Assembly (NCBI GenBank): GCA_001972305.1
Contig: BDDD01000045.1
Coordinates: forward strand, 650,869 to 714,868
Length of the DNA: 64,000 nucleotides
Origin: Cephalotus follicularis
Lineage: Eukaryota > Streptophyta > Magnoliopsida > Oxalidales > Cephalotaceae
Reading direction: 5' to 3'
Program-made: the position numbers and the translations under genes
Shown here: positions 1 through 12,000 of the stretch, in pieces
Layout of the letters: the number at the start of each line of letters is the position of its first letter
Numbering within the stretch: position 1 is the stretch's first letter
Notes under the pieces: model-generated
Database searches by the model: none
The model's input: the letters and a program-made list of their open reading frames with translations, nothing else
What the model was told of the DNA's origin: nothing

Positions 1-204
1 TACCACATCCTCTATCGGTTGTGGACGTCCGGGCTCTACCTCTCCTAAGCTCCACATTTTCTATGGGAAGTGCTTTTCCCTCCCCCTTATCCTTTATGGA
101 AGTCTGCCTTGCAAATTATTGATCTCCTCTGACTTATCCCACACCAAACTTGGTCAGGAACTTTACAAGTGCCTTGTTGACACTATAGCCTCCATCATGT
201 TCAA

Positions 205-590
205 TCATGGATGCCCAATTATTGCATTGTACGGGCTTGGTGTGTCAACCACCAGAAAAGTCATTTGTACCTGGGTCTGATAGGGGGCCGTGCCTGCAAT
301 GATGGACAAGTTGATGGAACCCAAAGGATGGACCATCTCTCCTACAATGCCTACCTGAGGAGTCTTTACCGGGTTTAACTGGTCCTCTGGAATTCTCAAC
401 TGATCAAAAGCTGGCTTGTAGAGGATGTCTGCCGAGATCCCACTGTCGAGGAGGATTCTCTTCATGGTGAATAATTCCACCTGAAGTGTGACCACCACTG
501 GATCATCATGAGGGAGACGTACTCCCTCCAAGTCCGCCTCTGAGAAGGATATTACCTCCTATTTTCCAACAATCTTCAGCCTTTTTCCAT
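205..590 (-). pseudogene. protease remnant of element A
   Basis: This is an aspartic protease of the retropepsin fold, which would process the Gag-Pol polyprotein. The active-site motif is intact as LLDSGISADIL, followed by KPAFDQLRI and, further on, the PYNAIIGHP block typical of the end of Tat proteases. The 108-residue open stretch begins at 531; an upstream extension to about 590 continues the same frame after a stop. The frame ends at 205 and the following bases to position 1 hold more stops. Reverse transcriptase should follow beyond the left edge. Confidence 0.78.
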
Positions 591-717
591 ACGTATGTTG
601 TTGTTGCACGGAAAAGGTTTGTCTGGCATTGGCTTTTCTAGCTCGATTATGATTGCCACCAGATGCGACCCCTCCAGAGATGGCGTGTATCACCCCTCTA
701 GGTTGTTGTTATGCTTC

Positions 718-2279
718 TTACTCTGGAGTTTCTTCTCCGCGCTCCCTTCTTCCCTGGGGAGCATCTCTGTCTACATACTTCCTTAGGTGACCTTTGCGGA
801 TCATATCATTTATCCGATTCTTCAAATGCCTACACTCCTCTGTATCATGTCCATGATCACAGTGGTAATGACAATATTTGTTTGAGTCCCTCTTGTTTGC
901 TGGGGATCTCAATGGTGCTGGCCACTGGAATGGGACTATTTCCTTCTTCACTGTCAGTATTATGGTCCGTGTCTCCAAGAGAGGGGCAAAATTGATGTAG
1001 TTGGGGATTGGTGTTCCCCGTTTCGGTGACTCTTCCCACCTTGTGCCTCAGGTCATCATTCGTCAACTTTGGCCCCCATTTTCTCTTCTGCTTCTTCCCT
1101 AGAGCACTTCATGAGTGCTCCTCTTTATCCTGATGATCAGACCAGGAGGCCTTCTGCTTCCTAGTTGCCAATCCCTCCTCTGCATTCACATATTTCTCTG
1201 CTCTTCTGAGGAGGTCTGTCATATCATGGGCTGGATTCTTCATCAGCGAGAAGGTGAAAGCCGAGTTGTCTCTCAACCCACTGTTCAAAGCTGCCAGAGC
1301 AAAGGAAGGCTCTAGGTCCTTTACCATGAGAGACTCCTTATTAAACCGAGTTAGGTAGTCCTCGAGGGATTCATTCTTCCCCTGCACCACGTTGATCAGA
1401 TGATTTGAATTCTTTCTCTTGGTGGTGCTGTTCACAAATTTTATGACGAACATCTCGCTGAACTGCTCGAAGTTCGCCATTGACTTTGGGGGTAGCGTGG
1501 CGTACCACATCTGAGCTGGACTGCATCTGAGGCTTGATGCACCAGCATAATCTGAGTGTAATACCTCACATGTTTATGGGATCAGAAGACCCATCATATT
1601 CTCTGAATGTGGGAAGTTTGAACCCTCTCGGTCTGGGCTCCCTCAATATCTTTGGACCGAAAGGAGTGTAGTTTAAATTCGGCACCTTTAACAGATACCC
1701 CCTCGTCTGCTCTGCTCCTCTGAGCCTTCTCTCCATCTCTGCAAACCTCTTATTCATGATCTACTTAATGTCTTCTAGGTTCCTAGTCTTGCTAGAGACC
1801 TGAGATGGCCCTGCTCTGACCGAGTAGTTTGACCTACTCCTCAACCATGATTCAGTCCTATGAGAAGCGTAGGAATGTGCAGGAGGCTCCTCTACTTCTG
1901 TTGAGTAGTCTGAGTAGTCCTCCTCCATTGGATCTTGCTCAGGTAAGTCCTGCTGGGGATCATAGTTATTGTCCCTAGCGCTGGAGGACTCTACTCGTAG
2001 AGATGTATCAATCTCTGACCGCCTTAGAGGACGTGTGGCCCTCCTTTGCGGGTTCCACCTAGCCTCTTGAGGCTGTTGTTGTTCTGGGGCTAGTCTGCTT
2101 GGTCCAGCCTGATCTTGTGGGGCTGGTCAGCTTGGTCCAGCCTAATTTTGGCTAGCCATGTTGTTCACCAGCAAGGTTGTGAGTCTCCCCATCTCTTGGA
2201 GGAACTGGTTAAATTGCACTTCAGTGAGAGGAGCTTCTTTGGGAGTGGCAGCATGGTTGGTGATTCTTCTTAGAGGCAT
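718..2279 (-). pseudogene. gag remnant of element A
   Basis: Gag coats the element RNA and forms the virus-like particle. The first ATG is at 2279 and is followed by an acidic, proline- and serine-rich N-terminus. The next block (1566-1757) ends in FKLPTFREYDGSSDPINM, the usual entry into the retrotransposon gag domain. After a frame change near 1563 the core continues at 1109-1510, with FSEMFVIKFVNS, the ESLEDYLTRFNKE motif and LLRRAEKYVNAEE. A further frame change leads to a Cys/His block at 718-978 (KYCHYHCDHGHDTEECRHLK), the Tat-type zinc finger that binds RNA. At least two frameshifts and several stop codons (for example near 2150 and 1760) make it non-functional. It lies directly downstream of the 5' LTR and upstream of the protease. 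Confidence 0.8.
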
Positions 2280-2310
2280 TGTTGAATTAATTGAAACAAC
2301 TCATGTCGGT

Positions 2311-2328
2311 TCCCACAGACGGCGCCAA
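2311..2328 (-). other. Primer-binding region of element A
   Basis: The minus strand reads TTGGCGCCGTCTGTGGGA a few bases after the inferred LTR end. From memory, this is the usual leader sequence immediately downstream of the 5' LTR in Tat-type elements. The exact tRNA was not determined. Confidence 0.55.
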
Positions 2329-2332
2329 CAGT

Positions 2333-2823
2333 TGATGCTGAAATCAACTACACAACAGTCCTCTACGTGTGGAGGTTTGATTTGTTGGGAAGTAACGCTG
2401 AATTCTCCGAGGATGATGTTGGATTTGTGTTCTTTAGTCTTCCCTGCACAAACGGAAAGCAATCTATCGAAAGTCTAGGAGGGTTTCCTCCCGGGGACAC
2501 TCCGATGCTTAAGTCAGTTAATTACAGAGAAAACAGTAAGTGTAAATGGAAAATTGCTCGACTCTCCCTCAGTCTTTTTTGGGAGTATTTATAGCCTTAC
2601 ATGGTTGTAACGTCTGCTAGCATCATGGTGGAGTTACTGGTCTCTGGTAATGGCCGGGATTTCAGGCCATTACTTCCTTATGGGTGAAGGCATTTTCTCC
2701 CCCATTATAAACACATACTTGGCCGTTTTACCTGTAATTATGGGTATTAAAGGACACGTGTCAGTGCCTTAATAATAGATGGCTTTTTCCCATATTGGTA
2801 TATATAATAATTACCAAATCACA
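2333..2823 (-). repeat. 5' LTR of element A
   Basis: On the minus strand this stretch starts TGTGATTTGG and ends GCATCA just before the primer-binding region. The length of 491 bp matches the 488-bp LTR of element B at 4172-4659, and the two share a block around ACTCCGATGCTTAAG (here about 2498-2512) and a TATA box. The right boundary is inferred from the TG terminus; no target-site duplication can be tested because the other end lies outside the window. Confidence 0.55.
2586..2593 (-). promoter_or_regulatory. TATA box in the LTR of element A
   Basis: The minus strand reads TATAAATA about 230 bp after the LTR start. Element B has the same octamer at a comparable place in its LTR (4395-4402), which supports it as the LTR promoter. 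Confidence 0.5.
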
Positions 2824-4171
2824 TGCACTCTTTTATTTTTTTGACTTTTGTTTTTTAGCCGAATAAAAAAAAAAGAATACAACAAGAATATAGGCATGAC
2901 ATCCCAATAACAAAGTACAACAAAGTTTTATTCATTTTTTGGCTTTTGAAAAACCAAGCATAGGCTTTATGCCTTTATATTTAACTCTTTAGGCTTTATC
3001 ATAGTGACAAAAAAAAAAGGTAACATCATCAAAGACAAAAAAGTAAATAAAAGAAATTAGGGGTAGAGAATAGTAAATTGTACTTCTCCTTTTAGATTCT
3101 ATATCTATATAATTAGACAAATTAGGGGATGTTACGCATGACATGCGACAACACCCTCTCAATTGGCGCATTAAACGTGTTTTTTTTGGTCTTTTATTAT
3201 AACATAGAGAGTTTTACAGATGATATGTGGTCTTCTTTTTTCAAATCTTATCCAGTCATATCTTATCTTATCCTATCAAATCGCATCACATTAAATATAA
3301 TCATATAAAATAATATAAAACAATAAATTTGATTTGAAATAATTTAGATAAGATAAAATAGAAAAAGGTTAGGAGTTGCTACACATGACATGTCGCAACA
3401 TCCCCTCAACTTGGCCAAAGTTATGACATGTGGTGCATTAGACATGCTTTTTTTTTTATCTTCTATACTAACATAGAAAGTCTTGTGCTCGTCTTCTCTC
3501 TTCAAAATTTATCAAATCATATCTTATCTTAATTTATCTTATCATATACTATCAAATCATATCACATAATAGCAAATCTAATCATGTCGTACCATGTGTT
3601 ATCACATTACAAGCGGTTAAATATCATTCAAGAGAAGAGAGTGAGAGCGAGAGAGGAGGGAAAAATTGATTATGACCTGCTATGATTTACAACGGGTGAA
3701 GAACTTTTAAAGAAAGAGGACAAGAGAATTTTAAGAGTGTTTGATGCTTTGATATTAATAAGCATGGTGAAATTTTGAATATCATCTGTAACAATTTTGG
3801 ACCAGATAAATTGTGAATGTTTGGATTGTTGGGGTTGGATATTAAACTGAATTCATATCTAGTTCAAACTTATATTTCTTAGTAGAATTTAGAATTTTGA
3901 TTGATTATTATGTATTCTTGCAATACATACAATTTGAACCTGGATTTTTAGTACCTTAAGTACGTTTATCAAACATGATGTATTTTAATATTATATTTGA
4001 TATTTTTAAACAATATAAAAATATAAAATAAACATAATTTAACCATGATCAAAATAAAATCATAACCAACTTTAAAAAAAACACCGTATAAAATATATCA
4101 CACCTTTTAAGCAAGTCTCGAGTACTGAGAATTACGCTAGTTTATAATAATATCCAAATCTTAATTGTTGT
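2824..4171. other. AT-rich interval between elements A and B
   Basis: No coding region is recognisable. The interval holds poly-A/T tracts, TATCT-like low-complexity sequence around 3240-3300 and 3505-3560, and two diverged copies of one block (listed separately). The part from 3600 to 4171 shows nothing beyond AT-rich sequence. Confidence 0.6.
3125..3586 (+). repeat. Diverged direct duplication of a block of about 180-215 bp
   Basis: Copy 1 is at about 3125-3303 and copy 2 at about 3371-3586. Both contain, in order, a CATGACATG...GCAACA...CCCTC...TTGGC stretch, a GCATTA-ACATG/ACGTG-T(n) stretch, a TAACATAGA-AGT stretch, and TCATATCTTATCTTA followed by TATCAAATC-CATCACAT. Copy 2 carries an extra insertion after TTGGC. 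No transposon termini were recognised, so the origin is unknown. Confidence 0.6.
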
Positions 4172-4659
4172 TGATGCCGAGAACTGGTTCCTTGATCAAC
4201 ACCACTTTTACTGATATCTACGTCAATTGTCTTCAACCTGCAAAACAGAGAAGTGACTGTAGATTGACTCTGGGAACACCCTCCGATGGTTAAGTAAAAC
4301 TAGATTGAAGATTTCGTATATAGAAGACTCAAGAGTATATGGGATTGCTCTAGAGTTTCAATGATCGAACTTGGTTTTTTGTCTTGTAATCAAATATTTA
4401 TATTGATTTAAATATGCTTACCTCAGAGTCCTGGTTATTATAGAAGATTCCAATAATTAGGGAAGCTCTCCCTTACTTCCAAGGATTCAAAAGAGTTTCA
4501 TCCCTTTATTATAGAGATTTTCCATTGATTGTAGTAATTTGATATTAATTAGAATATCAAACATAATCCCGTGCAATTAATATGTCGTTGCTCTAGCAAC
4601 AATCATTGACGTGTGCATGTGTCATACTTTGATTGGCCAAGATATTTTTACATGTATCA
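4172..4659 (-). repeat. 3' LTR of element B
   Basis: The minus strand begins TGATACATGT right after a polypurine tract and ends CGGCATCA. The length is 488 bp. It shares ACCCTCCGATGGTTAAG (about 4269-4285) and a TATA octamer with the LTR of element A. With the 5' LTR lost, LTR divergence and the target-site duplication cannot be checked. Confidence 0.6.
4395..4402 (-). promoter_or_regulatory. TATA box in the 3' LTR of element B
   Basis: The minus strand reads TATAAATA, in a position equivalent to the box in the LTR of element A. Confidence 0.45.
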
Positions 4660-4677
4660 TATGCCCCCATACTTTCC
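4660..4677 (-). other. Polypurine tract of element B
   Basis: The minus strand reads GGAAAGTATGGGGGCATA immediately before the LTR start. This is the expected site and composition for plus-strand DNA priming during reverse transcription. Confidence 0.6.
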
Positions 4678-5039
4678 AGATCTCTAAACCCCTTGATCAG
4701 AGATGGAAAGTATTATCTTGATGCACCAAATAATGTTGGCTTTCTAAGAGTAGAACGAGCTTGTGGACATCGAGACATGGTCCAAGTTTTGTTGAAAAGG
4801 GGAGTTCCAAAGTACAAATGGTCTACTCTGCGCATTGATTTGGATGGGATGACGTGGGAGGGTAATAAGTGTCATTGTAATGCTTGTCATTAAGAACATT
4901 TTGAAGAGAGAGGGAACACGTGGCGTTTTAAATGTTTCAAGTGTAATACATTGTCTTTTGTCCTCATAGTTATAAAGTAACTAATAGTGAATTTGAAAAG
5001 TCTGGTGATCTGAGCCGTTGATTGTGTATTTTTTTACCA

Positions 5040-5281
5040 TTGGATCTAGGCAATCATTTTTGGGGATTTAAATCTCTTATTTAAACTATCATCTTTTACT
5101 ACTCCTTACCTTCCAAAAACCTTATGAGTCTCTGATTCTCTCTATCATCACCTTCACCATTATTCTTCACTTACACTTCTCAAGACTTCTCTCCAGTTCA
5201 GATCATCTTCTTCAGTGACCAAGCTTCCACGGTGAGGTTCTGTCCTTTCCTTTTTACATTTGTGCTTCTGGTTTCGATTTT
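5040..5281 (+). promoter_or_regulatory. Possible promoter and leader of the antisense gene of element B
   Basis: The plus strand shows an AT-rich TTTAAATCTC/TATTTAAACT stretch near 5068-5086, followed by about 190 bp of CT-rich sequence up to the ATG at 5282. This resembles a plant TATA region plus pyrimidine-rich 5' leader. A GTGAGG at 5231-5236 could be a splice donor, but this is speculative. Confidence 0.25.
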
Positions 5282-7724
5282 ATGAGCTCCAAATTTCACA
5301 GGCCATTGCCTAGTGAATTTGGACATTTATTCGCTGGTCTCGATACCGTTTGGGAAGAGTCCAACTTTCTTCCTTATAATATGAATCCCCCTCACCTAAC
5401 ATTAGAGCATAGGGTTTCCCCTATTAGAGAGACTTTTGGCTCACCAATTAGGGTTTTAGATGAATGGCCTAGGTCTCCTCGTCCTTATTGTAGGCGTAAT
5501 TTCCTTACTGTTTACTCTTCAAATTGTATTGATAAGAAGGATAGATTAATTCTTGTTACTATGATAGCGAGGATAAAACAAACTTCAGAGCATACTGAGA
5601 ATATCAAGACTGGTGTAGACCTTGAAAACTCAGTTCCAAGTAGGGCTGCTCCTTCGCTTTCCATAAATTTTCCTAAGAGTAAGATAAACCGGTCCCGTAT
5701 CATCGAACTAGTGAAGGAGTACCACATCCGTGGTTGCAAAGAGGTGTGGATACCTCATGATGGGACTGAGGTCAGAGTGAGTGTTTCTGGTAGATTCGTC
5801 GTGTTTGAAAATGCGCTAAAACATGGTCTGCGTCTCCGCTTATCTGACTTGGCTTATGGGGTGTTCGATCATTATGGTTTGCACCCTGGTCAAGTACAGG
5901 CTTAGTCATGGACATTTATCATGGGATTCCATGTTTTTTGCATTGGTCAAAAATTGTTCCAAGTATCTCCCTATTTAAGGTGTTTTTCCAAATTTGTAGC
6001 GGCCAAGAATATGGTTTTTATTATAAATCCCAAACAAGCGCAAAACAGCTAATCAAGCAAACCAAATCTGACAAAACTGGTGGTATTGGTATTTTTTGGT
6101 GGAAGGACTTGTTAATTTCACTCCTACGGTCTAGAATGACGCTTCTATGGCTGAATTGTCCATGACTAAACTGCTCTCGTTAGGACCTGTTTTTGTTCAG
6201 ATTCTCGTCACACCACAGAAGTTAAAAGATGCTAGTTTATGTGCTCCTCGGAGATTTGAAGATGAGGAAGAGGAGTCCGACTCCATTGACTCTGGTAGCA
6301 TAGGAACTCTTCAAAGGTTTTCTTTTCTAAGTTTTGATCTAACATCATCCACACATCTAACTAGTTCTATTCTTTGTTTGGTAAAGATGTCCGGAGGAGC
6401 ATTGTTTAGGTATATGAGTGCCTATGCTTCCCGAATTAGGAGTAGCTCTACTATTGTTCATAGTTTTGATGTGATAGTTGCTATTCAGAGTTCTGATGTG
6501 ATCCCCTAACCCTTAGAGCCTCCTGCCAAGAAGGATAGGTTGTTGGAGTCCAAGAGGGAAGATCTTGCAGAAGATCAAGCCACTTATTCCTGAGGCTTTT
6601 GAACCTTCTAAGAAGCCTCATACCAAGAAATCACTTTCTCAGAGGAAGAAGACAACTACTCCATCTAGCAAGGACAAACAGTCTGAGGAGGAGTCTTACC
6701 AGGCTTTGTTCTCGTGAGGCCTCGGTATATGAGGAACTCTTAAACTTGTCCTTCATGCCTGCAGAGAGAAAGGGTAAAGACAAGCTAAATCCAGCAGAGC
6801 TCAAAGATGAGGCGTGGAGTACTACTATACGGGTAGATAAACGACAAATCTCGTATGTTATTCTTGTCTGAGTTTCTTTGACCTTTCCCATTTTTCTCTA
6901 ATTTTGTTTTTGCAGAATAGCAATAATATCATGCTTCTCACTGAGAGATTGGAATAGCTGAGCACCATTTTGGAAGACAAGGAGGCTAGTTTGGCCCATA
7001 AAGAAAAAGAGTTAGACAGCCTATGGGTTTCTAATGTAGAACTTGGTGAGATGATCGAGAAAGTCCTCCAAAACAAATTAGATCTTGAATCGGAGGTCGA
7101 TGAAGCGTGGAGGTATTCTAACACGCTACGTGATGAACTGAATATTCTAAAGGAGAAATATTTCACAGTTATTAGGACTCATGATTGACAATCCGAGCTA
7201 TTGAAAAAAGTTTGTGAGGAGTTGGAGGATCTTCAGAAAATTCAGAGTTCTTTGGCAGAGAAGGCAGTGACAAATTTCAAGACCTCATAAAGTTTCCAGG
7301 AATAGGTAGATAAAGAAGCATATCTATTTAGGAGAATATTTTTCTATGGATGCAGGAATTGGATCCAAGGCTTGCATCGTGAGTTGGATCTCTCCCAAAT
7401 TGTGGTAACAAGAATTCATGAGAAATATGATTTCAACTAGACGGGGTCATTGACGTTGAAGTCGTAGCTTTAGAGGCACGAATAAGAGGTGCTGAGCCTT
7501 CCTCTGCCATCTCACAATCCTCTGATCCTCCCATTGTTGACACAATTGATCCTCCTCTCACAACTATTCAAATCAAAGTTGATACTGAGATTGTTGATCT
7601 TGCTGCTGATGTTCAAGATCTTACCATTGGAGAAAACTTGGAAGTTGAGGAGTTAGACCAAGCTGGGGCTGAGTCAAAGAACCTTGCTCCTCTTAATGTT
7701 GAAGGTCTTCCTCACATAGAGTAG
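5282..7724 (+). pseudogene. Antisense extra gene of element B (putative gypsy-type transposon protein)
   Basis: The 207-residue N-terminal part (5282-5905) is open and ends in a stretch of the form ENALKHGLRLRLSDLAYGVFDHYGLHPGQ. This resembles the conserved segment of the plant family annotated as putative gypsy-type transposon protein (Pfam Transposase_28). A frameshift follows; the next block at 5908-6165 (ISLFKVFFQICSG) fits the continuation. A low-complexity acidic part comes at 6220-6800. Then at 6907-7280 there is a heptad-rich coiled coil with a Glu/Lys/Leu pattern (LEDKEASLAHKEKELDSL), and an acidic tail ends at the TAG at 7722-7724. The biochemical role of this family is unknown. The gene runs opposite to element B, between integrase and 3' LTR. 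Several frame changes and stops show decay. A host origin for the coding sequence cannot be excluded, but the position argues for an element gene. Confidence 0.7.
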
Positions 7725-9031
7725 ACCTGTTCTTTTTGTAAATAACAATTTTCATATGGGTTTGCTGTAATGAACTCCTTCATACTTTATTTAGAATTGC
7801 TATTGTATTTAGTTTTCGAGTTGGTGTTCATAAAAAGATTAATCTGTGGATTGAATTTCACTTTAACTTTTGGTTGAAAATCAATAGAAAGACCTTCACT
7901 ACACCAACACTTCAGTCAAGATCGCACAAATCTGTTTACCAAAGACCTTTATGCCACTTTTCATATTTGACTACTTAGAATAATGGAGCCACATCTTTCA
8001 TTTATTGTTTTGGACATTGGAAACACTGGTATTTTTGGATAAATACAGGGAAGACAATTAACACAATTCACATACCCAAAAATTTTAAATCATGACTGAT
8101 ACGAACCTTGCTCGAGAGCTTATGGCAACTCGCCATGAATTCCTTTTTGCCAAAGAGAAAATCGATTTCCTATAACAGATACTAGATCTCAATCAAGGAA
8201 GGTCGAAGAATGCAAGGAGGGCCTTCAACTTAGCAGAAAACTCATTGCGCAACCTCGGTATTGAGGACTTGAAGAATCAGATCAGCAAGGCCTGCCCTAT
8301 CTCGACGTGAATGAACTCTTCGCGGATATGGGAGAAAGGATCTGCTTGGTTCAAGAAGGGCTTATTGAGGCTGTTGAGGATGGTGGGCCCTTGTGAGGGA
8401 ACTTTTTGTTTTTCTTCTTGTAATCCTTTGCTCTTTGGAAGGGCTCTTTGATAAAATTTTATGGTTTCACATTAGGATATCTCCATTTTTATTTTTATTA
8501 TTATTTATTTTCAAAGACTTAGGAATCAAGTAACCTGTAGGTGATCCCTTATTTGCCTCTCAATCTCATCAAATAGGTCTAGTTGATGGTACCTTGTTCA
8601 GTGATACCCTTACCAAACTTCAATGTAACTTGTATACTGTAAATAGTCATTTTTTATTCCTGAGTAGATTAAAATTGCGAAGAGTAGAGTTTCGCATGTG
8701 CACCTCACATCATTAAGGGATTTTGTGGGTTTAAATAAAAAGCCTATCTTCCCACTATATTTATTCTCTAATGTTTTAGAGAGACAATGAAATACTCCTT
8801 CATCAGAAGATCTTTGCATTTAACAAAAGATAACTTTGCAGAAAGATTTATAGATCTCTGATATGAGTTCTGAAGTTTTCCATTAAATCTTAGAAAAAGT
8901 ATGTAAATGATATTTTTAAAGGGATTAAAAGAGAGTGAAATCTTGTTCAACATTTTATTGGATCAAGACAACCTAATGCTATCTATTATTTACATATAAC
9001 ATTAGGAACAAGAGTTGGTGAAAATATGTCC
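7725..9031. other. Spacer between the antisense gene and pol of element B
   Basis: Apart from the small coding-like remnant at 8093-8397, this 1.3-kb interval is AT-rich and shows no recognisable domain on either strand. It probably contains the 3' ends of the antisense transcript and the region after the integrase stop. Confidence 0.5.
8093..8397 (+). pseudogene. Small coding-like remnant downstream of the antisense gene
   Basis: The plus strand reads MTDTNLARELMATRHEFLFAKEK from the ATG at 8093. After frame changes it continues through NLAENSLRNLGIEDLKNQISKA and NELFADMGERICLVQEGLIEAVEDGG to a TGA near 8395. The amphipathic, charged composition resembles the coiled-coil end of the neighbouring antisense gene. 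It could be a second small antisense gene or a displaced exon. I do not recognise a family. Confidence 0.3.
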
Positions 9032-12000
9032 TTATTGGTAATACTTACTAAGGTGTTCTGCGTTCCAGCTCCAGTTGATTTCCCTACCCCCCAAAGTTTT
9101 CAGCTTAAAAGTACCTGGCCTAAGGACCCGTTTTATCTTATACGGGCCTTCCCATTATGGAGCTAATTTTCCTCTGGTTTTGGTTGGGTCAAAGGTACTC
9201 GACTTTCTGAAAACCATGTCACCTTCTTTCAAGCCTTTTGGAAATACCCTTTTGTTATAATGGCGACTTATCCTCTATTGGTATGCTGCCACCCTTATCG
9301 TAACTTTGTCCTTAAGTTCCTCAACCAAGTCCAAGTTGTTCCTCAAATGCTCTTCATTGTTCTCTTCATCATACTCCTTGACCCTTTCAGAAGGCAGGTC
9401 AATTTCTAAATGAATGACTGCTTCTGATCCAAAGCACAAACTAAAGGGGGTTTCACCCGTTGTTGACCTTGGGGTTGTTTGATGTCCCCATAAAATTCTC
9501 GGTAGTTATTTCATGCACCGTCCTTTGGTTAGCTTCAGTCTTCCCTTCAGACCAGCTAGGATTTCCCTGTTCATCAGATCAGCTTGTCCGTTGCTCTGGG
9601 GGTATGCTACAGAGGCTTGTCAGTGCTCTATATTCCATGTTTTGCAGAATTCTCTAAAGGCCTCGCAATCAAACTTCTTGCCATTATCTGAAACCAAAAT
9701 CTTTGGCACTCTGAATCTGCATATTATAGATTTTCATATAAAGTTTTTTGTCTGCTTCTCTATCCTATTAGCTAGTGGTTCGGCAGCTACCCACTTGGTG
9801 AAATACTCGATGGCGATGACTAAGTGCTTCCTCTGTTCGGTGGATTGGGGTAGAGGTCCCAAGAAATCCAAACCCCATTGGGTGAAAGGCCATGGTATTG
9901 CTATCGTTGTCAGAGGTTCACTGGGTCAATGAGTTACCCTGGCAAACCTCTGGCACTTGTCACACCTTCTTACAAAATCGATACTGTCCTTATGCATAAT
10001 GGGCCAAAAGTAGCCCTGCCTGAGGATCTTATACGATAAGGATCTACCTCCGATGTGATTCTCGTATATGCCTTCGTGTACGTCTCTGCGGACGTAGTCT
10101 GATTTAGATGGGCTCAAACATCTTAGTAGTGGCATGGCATAGGACCTTTTATATAAGATTCTATTCATGAGTTGGAACATGTTGGCCCTATATACAATCT
10201 TTTTGGCTTCCATCTTATTCTAGGGAGACTACCATTTCTAAGCCAATTGATCTCTTTTTCTTGAGTAGGAGTACGTTCTATTACAAAGTCTACTAGGACT
10301 TAGGCCTTTATAGCTGTCCTAGACTCATATTTGATATCATACTCCCCTAGTTCCACAGACCACTTCACTAGTTTACTCGAAGTGTTAGGTTTTAGCAAAA
10401 GTTTTCTGATAGTTTTATTAGTTAACACCTTAACGGTGTGAGCTTGAAAATATGGACTAAGCTTTAGAGCGGAGATCACGACATCATAGGCAAACTTTTC
10501 AATCTCTGAATATGTACATTTAGTTTTGTTCAGAACTCTGCTAACATAATAGATTGGTCTTTGAAGTCTTTCTTCTTCTCAAACCAATACAAAACTTATC
10601 TCTCCTTCTGCTATTACAAGATATAACAACAATGTATCCCTAGGTTGGGGTTTATTCATCAGAGGAGGAGAAGTCAAGTGGCTTTTTAACTGCTCGAAGG
10701 CACTCTGACATTCCTGTGTCCATTGGAATCCTGTTGAGTTTCTTAAGACTTTGAAGAAATGAAGGCATTTCTCTGCAATCCTTAAGATAAACTTTCTCAA
10801 TGTTGTTACCTTGTCATTGTGTCTTTGTATCTCTCTAATTGTTTTGGGTGGGGACATGCTCAATATCGCCGAGATCTTCTCTGGGTTGACTTCTATCCCC
10901 CTTCTTGACACCATAAAACCCAAAAATTTTCCTAAAGTGACCACAAAAGCACAGTTAGCTTCAATTTCAATTGGTATCCTCTCAGTATCGCGAAAGCCTG
11001 CCTGAGATCTTCCACATGAGATCCTTGCCCTTTGGTCTTTACTAGCATATCGTCTACATACACCTCCATGTTTTTATCAATATGCGTCTGAAAAATCTTG
11101 TTAACCAGGCATTGATAAGTTACACTAGCATTTTTTAGACCAAAGGGCATCATTCTACAACAATATACGCCTTAGTCGATGATGAAAGATGTCTTGTCTT
11201 CATTTGGAGGGAACATTATAATTTGATTATAACCTGAATAGGCATCCATGAAACTCAGAAGCCTATGACCTGAGGTTGCGTCCACCAATTGATCAATTTT
11301 AGAGAGAGGAAAATGATCCTTGGGGTATGCCTTATTCAGATTAATAAAATCGATACACATTCTCCACTTTCCGTTGGCTTTATTCACCATAGCAACGTTT
11401 GCCAACCATGAAGAATATTGTTCTTCTCTTATGAACCCAGCTTTGAGAAGTTTTTCCACCTCCTCTACGATTGTCGCCTGTCTCTTTGGGGGAAAAGTGT
11501 CTCTTCTTCTGTCTGATATGAGGGTGGTCTGGATCAATACTCAACTTGTGAACTATGACCTCTAAACTGATGCCTAGGACCTCCTCTGTAGACCACGCAA
11601 AGATATCTTTAGTATCCCTCAAGAACAAGATAATTTCATCCTTCTATGGACTTTGCAACTTTGAACCTATTTGAAAGAACTTACTCTGATCCTCCTCATT
11701 GGCTACCACATGGATGAGCTCATCTACGGGCTCTGGTCTATCTGACTCAATTTCATCTCTGAAACTTACATTACCTATAAGTAATGCTCTCTCTGGGTGC
11801 TTCATTTTTATGGCTACCACCTGGCACTTCTTTGTAGCCTATTGGTCTCCTTTAACTTGTCCTACTCCGAACCTGGTGAGAAATCTGGCCAACAAATGTT
11901 TAGTAAAAACTAGCCCCAAATGTATTCAAACCTTACATTCCTAGTATTGCATTATAAGGGCTTGGAGTATTAACTACTATAAATGTGGTATTTGTCCAAG

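Larger units (their letters stand above)
1..2823 (-). mobile_element. Element A: Tat-lineage Ty3/gypsy retrotransposon, 5' part
   Basis: Reading on the minus strand from 2823 leftwards, the order is 5' LTR, primer-binding region, gag, protease. The element leaves the window at base 1, so reverse transcriptase and integrase are not seen. The Tat lineage is inferred from the gag style (a C-x2-H type zinc-finger block rather than a classic knuckle), from the protease context and from the leader sequence beginning TTGGCGCCGTCTGTGG. Frame changes between the gag blocks show it is inactive. Element B to the right has the same orientation, LTR size and gag type, so the two are relatives, not halves of one insertion. 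Confidence 0.82.
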
